From Clostridia bacterium (GTDB lineage: Bacteria > Bacillota > Clostridia > Oscillospirales > QAMX01): a DNA stretch of 7,244 bases. The stretch covers positions 1 through 7,244 of the forward strand of contig JAFYNU010000174.1 of NCBI GenBank assembly GCA_017547975.1. Reading direction: 5' to 3'. A program made the position numbers and the translations under genes. Below the pieces are notes generated by a model. The model made no database searches, was not told the origin of the DNA, and worked only from the letters and a program-made list of their open reading frames with translations. Each line of letters starts with the position of its first letter. The stretch's first letter is position 1. This document shows, piece after piece, positions 6,055-7,244 of the stretch.

Positions 6055-7128
6055 TCAGAATTCCAGGGGCATGGGGTTATCGGCATGCACCCGGTCGATA
6101 ACAGCAATGATTTCGGTGGCCATTTCGGCGGTAATGGTCATGGGCTTGCCTTCGGTAAGGGCGGCGTAGAGTTCGCCATACACGTGGCCCACCGCACCGG
6201 CAAACACGTCGGCGGCGTCAAATTTGCCCGATTCTTCGTGCTTGATGAGGTTTTCCCCACAATAGATGGGTTCGCCCTTTTCATCCTTCAGGAATTCCTC
6301 CTGCACGGGGCGGGGTACGTTTTCCCCATCCACGATATAGGTAAGCATATATTCGCCCAGGTTGGATTTCAGGGTGCCCCGGGTACCGAGAATTTTCAGG
6401 TTCCATTCGGGGTAGGCGTCGTTGGAGCAGACCTCCAGGTCCACCAGGGGTTTGCCCGGTGCTTCCAGAAGGAGCTTGCAGTAGTCGTCGGCGTCACCGC
6501 TGGTGAGGGCCTTGCCAAGCTTGGAGTAGATCACCCGGGTGTTGGGATCAAAATCCAGGAAGCCAAGGGCCAGTCCCACCGGGTGGGGCCCGGTGTTATA
6601 AATGCCGCCCGCAAGCTTTTTCTGCAGGGTCTGCCAGTCCCAACGGCGGGCAAAACCGGAGTAGGTGATGTTCACCTGCAAAACATCTCCCAGAACGCCG
6701 CTCTTGACGATTTCCTGGGCCTTCATGTAATAGGGGGCGAAGAAGGACTGCTGGAAGGGAGCCAGAAGGACGCCCTTTTCCCCGGCGGTCTTGATCAGAT
6801 CCTGGCATTCATAGCGGTTGCGGCCCAGGGGCTTTTCCACCAGCACGTTGAAGCCGTGTTCCAGAAGATCCTTGGAAATGGGATAGTGCATGTGGGAGAA
6901 GGTGGCGTTTACCACCAGGTCGATGTCGGAACAGGCAAACAGCTCCTGATAGCTTTCGAAGGTCCGGCAGCCGGGATAGATCTCCTCCGCAACCTGACGG
7001 CGGAACGCGTCCGCATCCACCACGTATTTGACGTCAAACCACAGGTTCGCCTCGCTGCGCAAAAAGGCACCGTGGATGTTTTTGCCGCTGCGGCCCTGTC
7101 CGATGATAGCAACGTTGAGTTTTTTCAA
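6055..7128 (-). CDS. Gfo/Idh/MocA family NAD(P)-dependent oxidoreductase
   Basis: The protein has 357 residues, typical of the family, and is the first gene of the operon. The Rossmann motif VAIIGQGRSGKNIHG (6-20) provides a standard GxGxxG (Gly10, Gly12, Gly15). VVDAD (36-40) ends strand 2, and VNATFSHMHYP (73-83) plus VEKPLG (97-102, catalytic Lys99) are the canonical family signatures. The C-terminal substrate domain contains AGGIYNTGPHPVGLAL (173-188), with His182 in the usual active-site helix but Asn178 where many members have Asp. The ATG at 7200 is rejected because it lies upstream of the promoter. The TTG at 7126-7128 is preceded by GGGAGG (7137-7142) at 8 nt and starts the protein directly at strand 1 as (M)KKLNVAIIG. 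It probably oxidises or reduces a hydroxyl/keto group of a sugar or glycoside that feeds the downstream TIM barrel and NagBA. The substrate cannot be told from sequence. Confidence 0.9.
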   Translation of the reverse strand: MKKLNVAIIGQGRSGKNIHGAFLRSEANLWFDVKYVVDADAFRRQVAEEIYPGCRTFESYQELFACSDIDLVVNATFSHMHYPISKDLLEHGFNVLVEKPLGRNRYECQDLIKTAGEKGVLLAPFQQSFFAPYYMKAQEIVKSGVLGDVLQVNITYSGFARRWDWQTLQKKLAGGIYNTGPHPVGLALGFLDFDPNTRVIYSKLGKALTSGDADDYCKLLLEAPGKPLVDLEVCSNDAYPEWNLKILGTRGTLKSNLGEYMLTYIVDGENVPRPVQEEFLKDEKGEPIYCGENLIKHEESGKFDAADVFAGAVGHVYGELYAALTEGKPMTITAEMATEIIAVIDRVHADNPMPLEF

Positions 7129-7136
7129 GGTGATTT

Positions 7137-7142
7137 CCTCCC
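7137..7142 (-). promoter_or_regulatory. Ribosome binding site fixing the TTG start
   Basis: GGGAGG on the minus strand lies 8 nt before the TTG at 7126-7128. No ATG in frame has a comparable site inside the expected transcript, so this element decides the start of the first oxidoreductase gene. Confidence 0.8.
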
Positions 7143-7158
7143 TCGTTTTGATAGTTTC

Positions 7159-7187
7159 AGTATACTGGATTTCGGACGGATTGTAAA
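7159..7187 (-). promoter_or_regulatory. Sigma-A-type promoter of the five-gene oxidoreductase/nag operon
   Basis: On the minus strand TTTACA (7182-7187) and TATACT (7159-7164) are separated by 17 bp. Each is close to consensus, and the expected start near 7152 gives a leader of only about 24 nt. The -10 box sits inside a perfect 10-bp palindrome, CAGTATACTG (7158-7167), which a repressor could read. The DNA farther upstream, to the window end at 7244, is AT-rich and shows no gene, only a weak 22-bp imperfect inverted repeat (7206-7227). Confidence 0.78.
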
Positions 7188-7244
7188 GGCTAAAATTCAC
7201 ATATTCCTAAGCTTTTATAAACTTTGGGAGAATGCCGTTTTGTC

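Noticed and set aside
5148..6101. Plus-strand open frame of 317 codons opposite the second oxidoreductase
   Set aside because: It is complementary to a well-supported Gfo/Idh/MocA gene and is rich in Gly, His and Val without motifs, as expected of a shadow frame.
6045..6107. 21-residue N-terminal extension of the second oxidoreductase
   Set aside because: It lies inside the end of the preceding gene and precedes the nucleotide-binding strand with non-family sequence. The ATG at 6042-6044 has a good ribosome site.
7129..7200. 24-residue N-terminal extension of the first oxidoreductase from an ATG at 7200
   Set aside because: The codons run through the -35 and -10 boxes and precede the expected transcript start. 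The TTG at 7126-7128 has a strong ribosome site and begins directly at the Rossmann strand.

Overview
The window looks like chromosomal DNA of a Gram-positive, Clostridia-type bacterium, probably an Oscillospiraceae/Lachnospiraceae-like gut or rumen organism. This is inferred from strong GGAGG-type ribosome binding sites, sigma-A-like promoters with 17-18 bp spacers, GTG and TTG starts beside ATG, and protein signatures that resemble clostridial homologues. No search was run, so the taxon is tentative. All eight genes lie on the minus strand, so transcription runs from high to low coordinates. I see no RNA genes, insertion sequences, CRISPR arrays or phage genes, and no gene-free stretch longer than 300 bases.

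Right unit (about 7190 down to 2354): a compact five-gene operon. It starts at a good promoter (TTTACA-17-TATACT, 7159-7187). In transcription order it encodes a Gfo/Idh/MocA oxidoreductase with a TTG start, a second and divergent Gfo/Idh/MocA protein, a sugar-phosphate isomerase/epimerase-type TIM barrel, a NagB-type glucosamine-6-phosphate deaminase (GTG start) and NagA N-acetylglucosamine-6-phosphate deacetylase. Two junctions are ATGA overlaps and the other two gaps are 10 and 17 nt. A perfect 14-bp hairpin followed by a T tract (2354-2386) ends it. NagA and NagB would deacetylate and then deaminate/isomerise an amino-sugar phosphate to a fructose-phosphate-type product. The oxidoreductases and TIM barrel suggest that the starting compound is not plain GlcNAc but a modified or glycosidically linked amino sugar. 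No transporter or sugar kinase for it is in the window.

Left unit (about 2317 down to the window edge): a second promoter (TTGCAA-18-TATAAT, 2288-2317) drives an AT-rich APH/choline-kinase-fold phosphotransferase, then a protein joining an XRE-type helix-turn-helix to an orotate phosphoribosyltransferase (PyrE)-like domain, then pyrF (OMP decarboxylase, type 2), which runs off the window. The PyrE-like domain keeps the fold signatures but lacks the catalytic RKExKDHG loop and the two acidic residues of the PRPP motif. It therefore looks like a former enzyme turned ligand-sensing transcription factor, placed directly before a pyrimidine gene. This is the most interesting object in the window.
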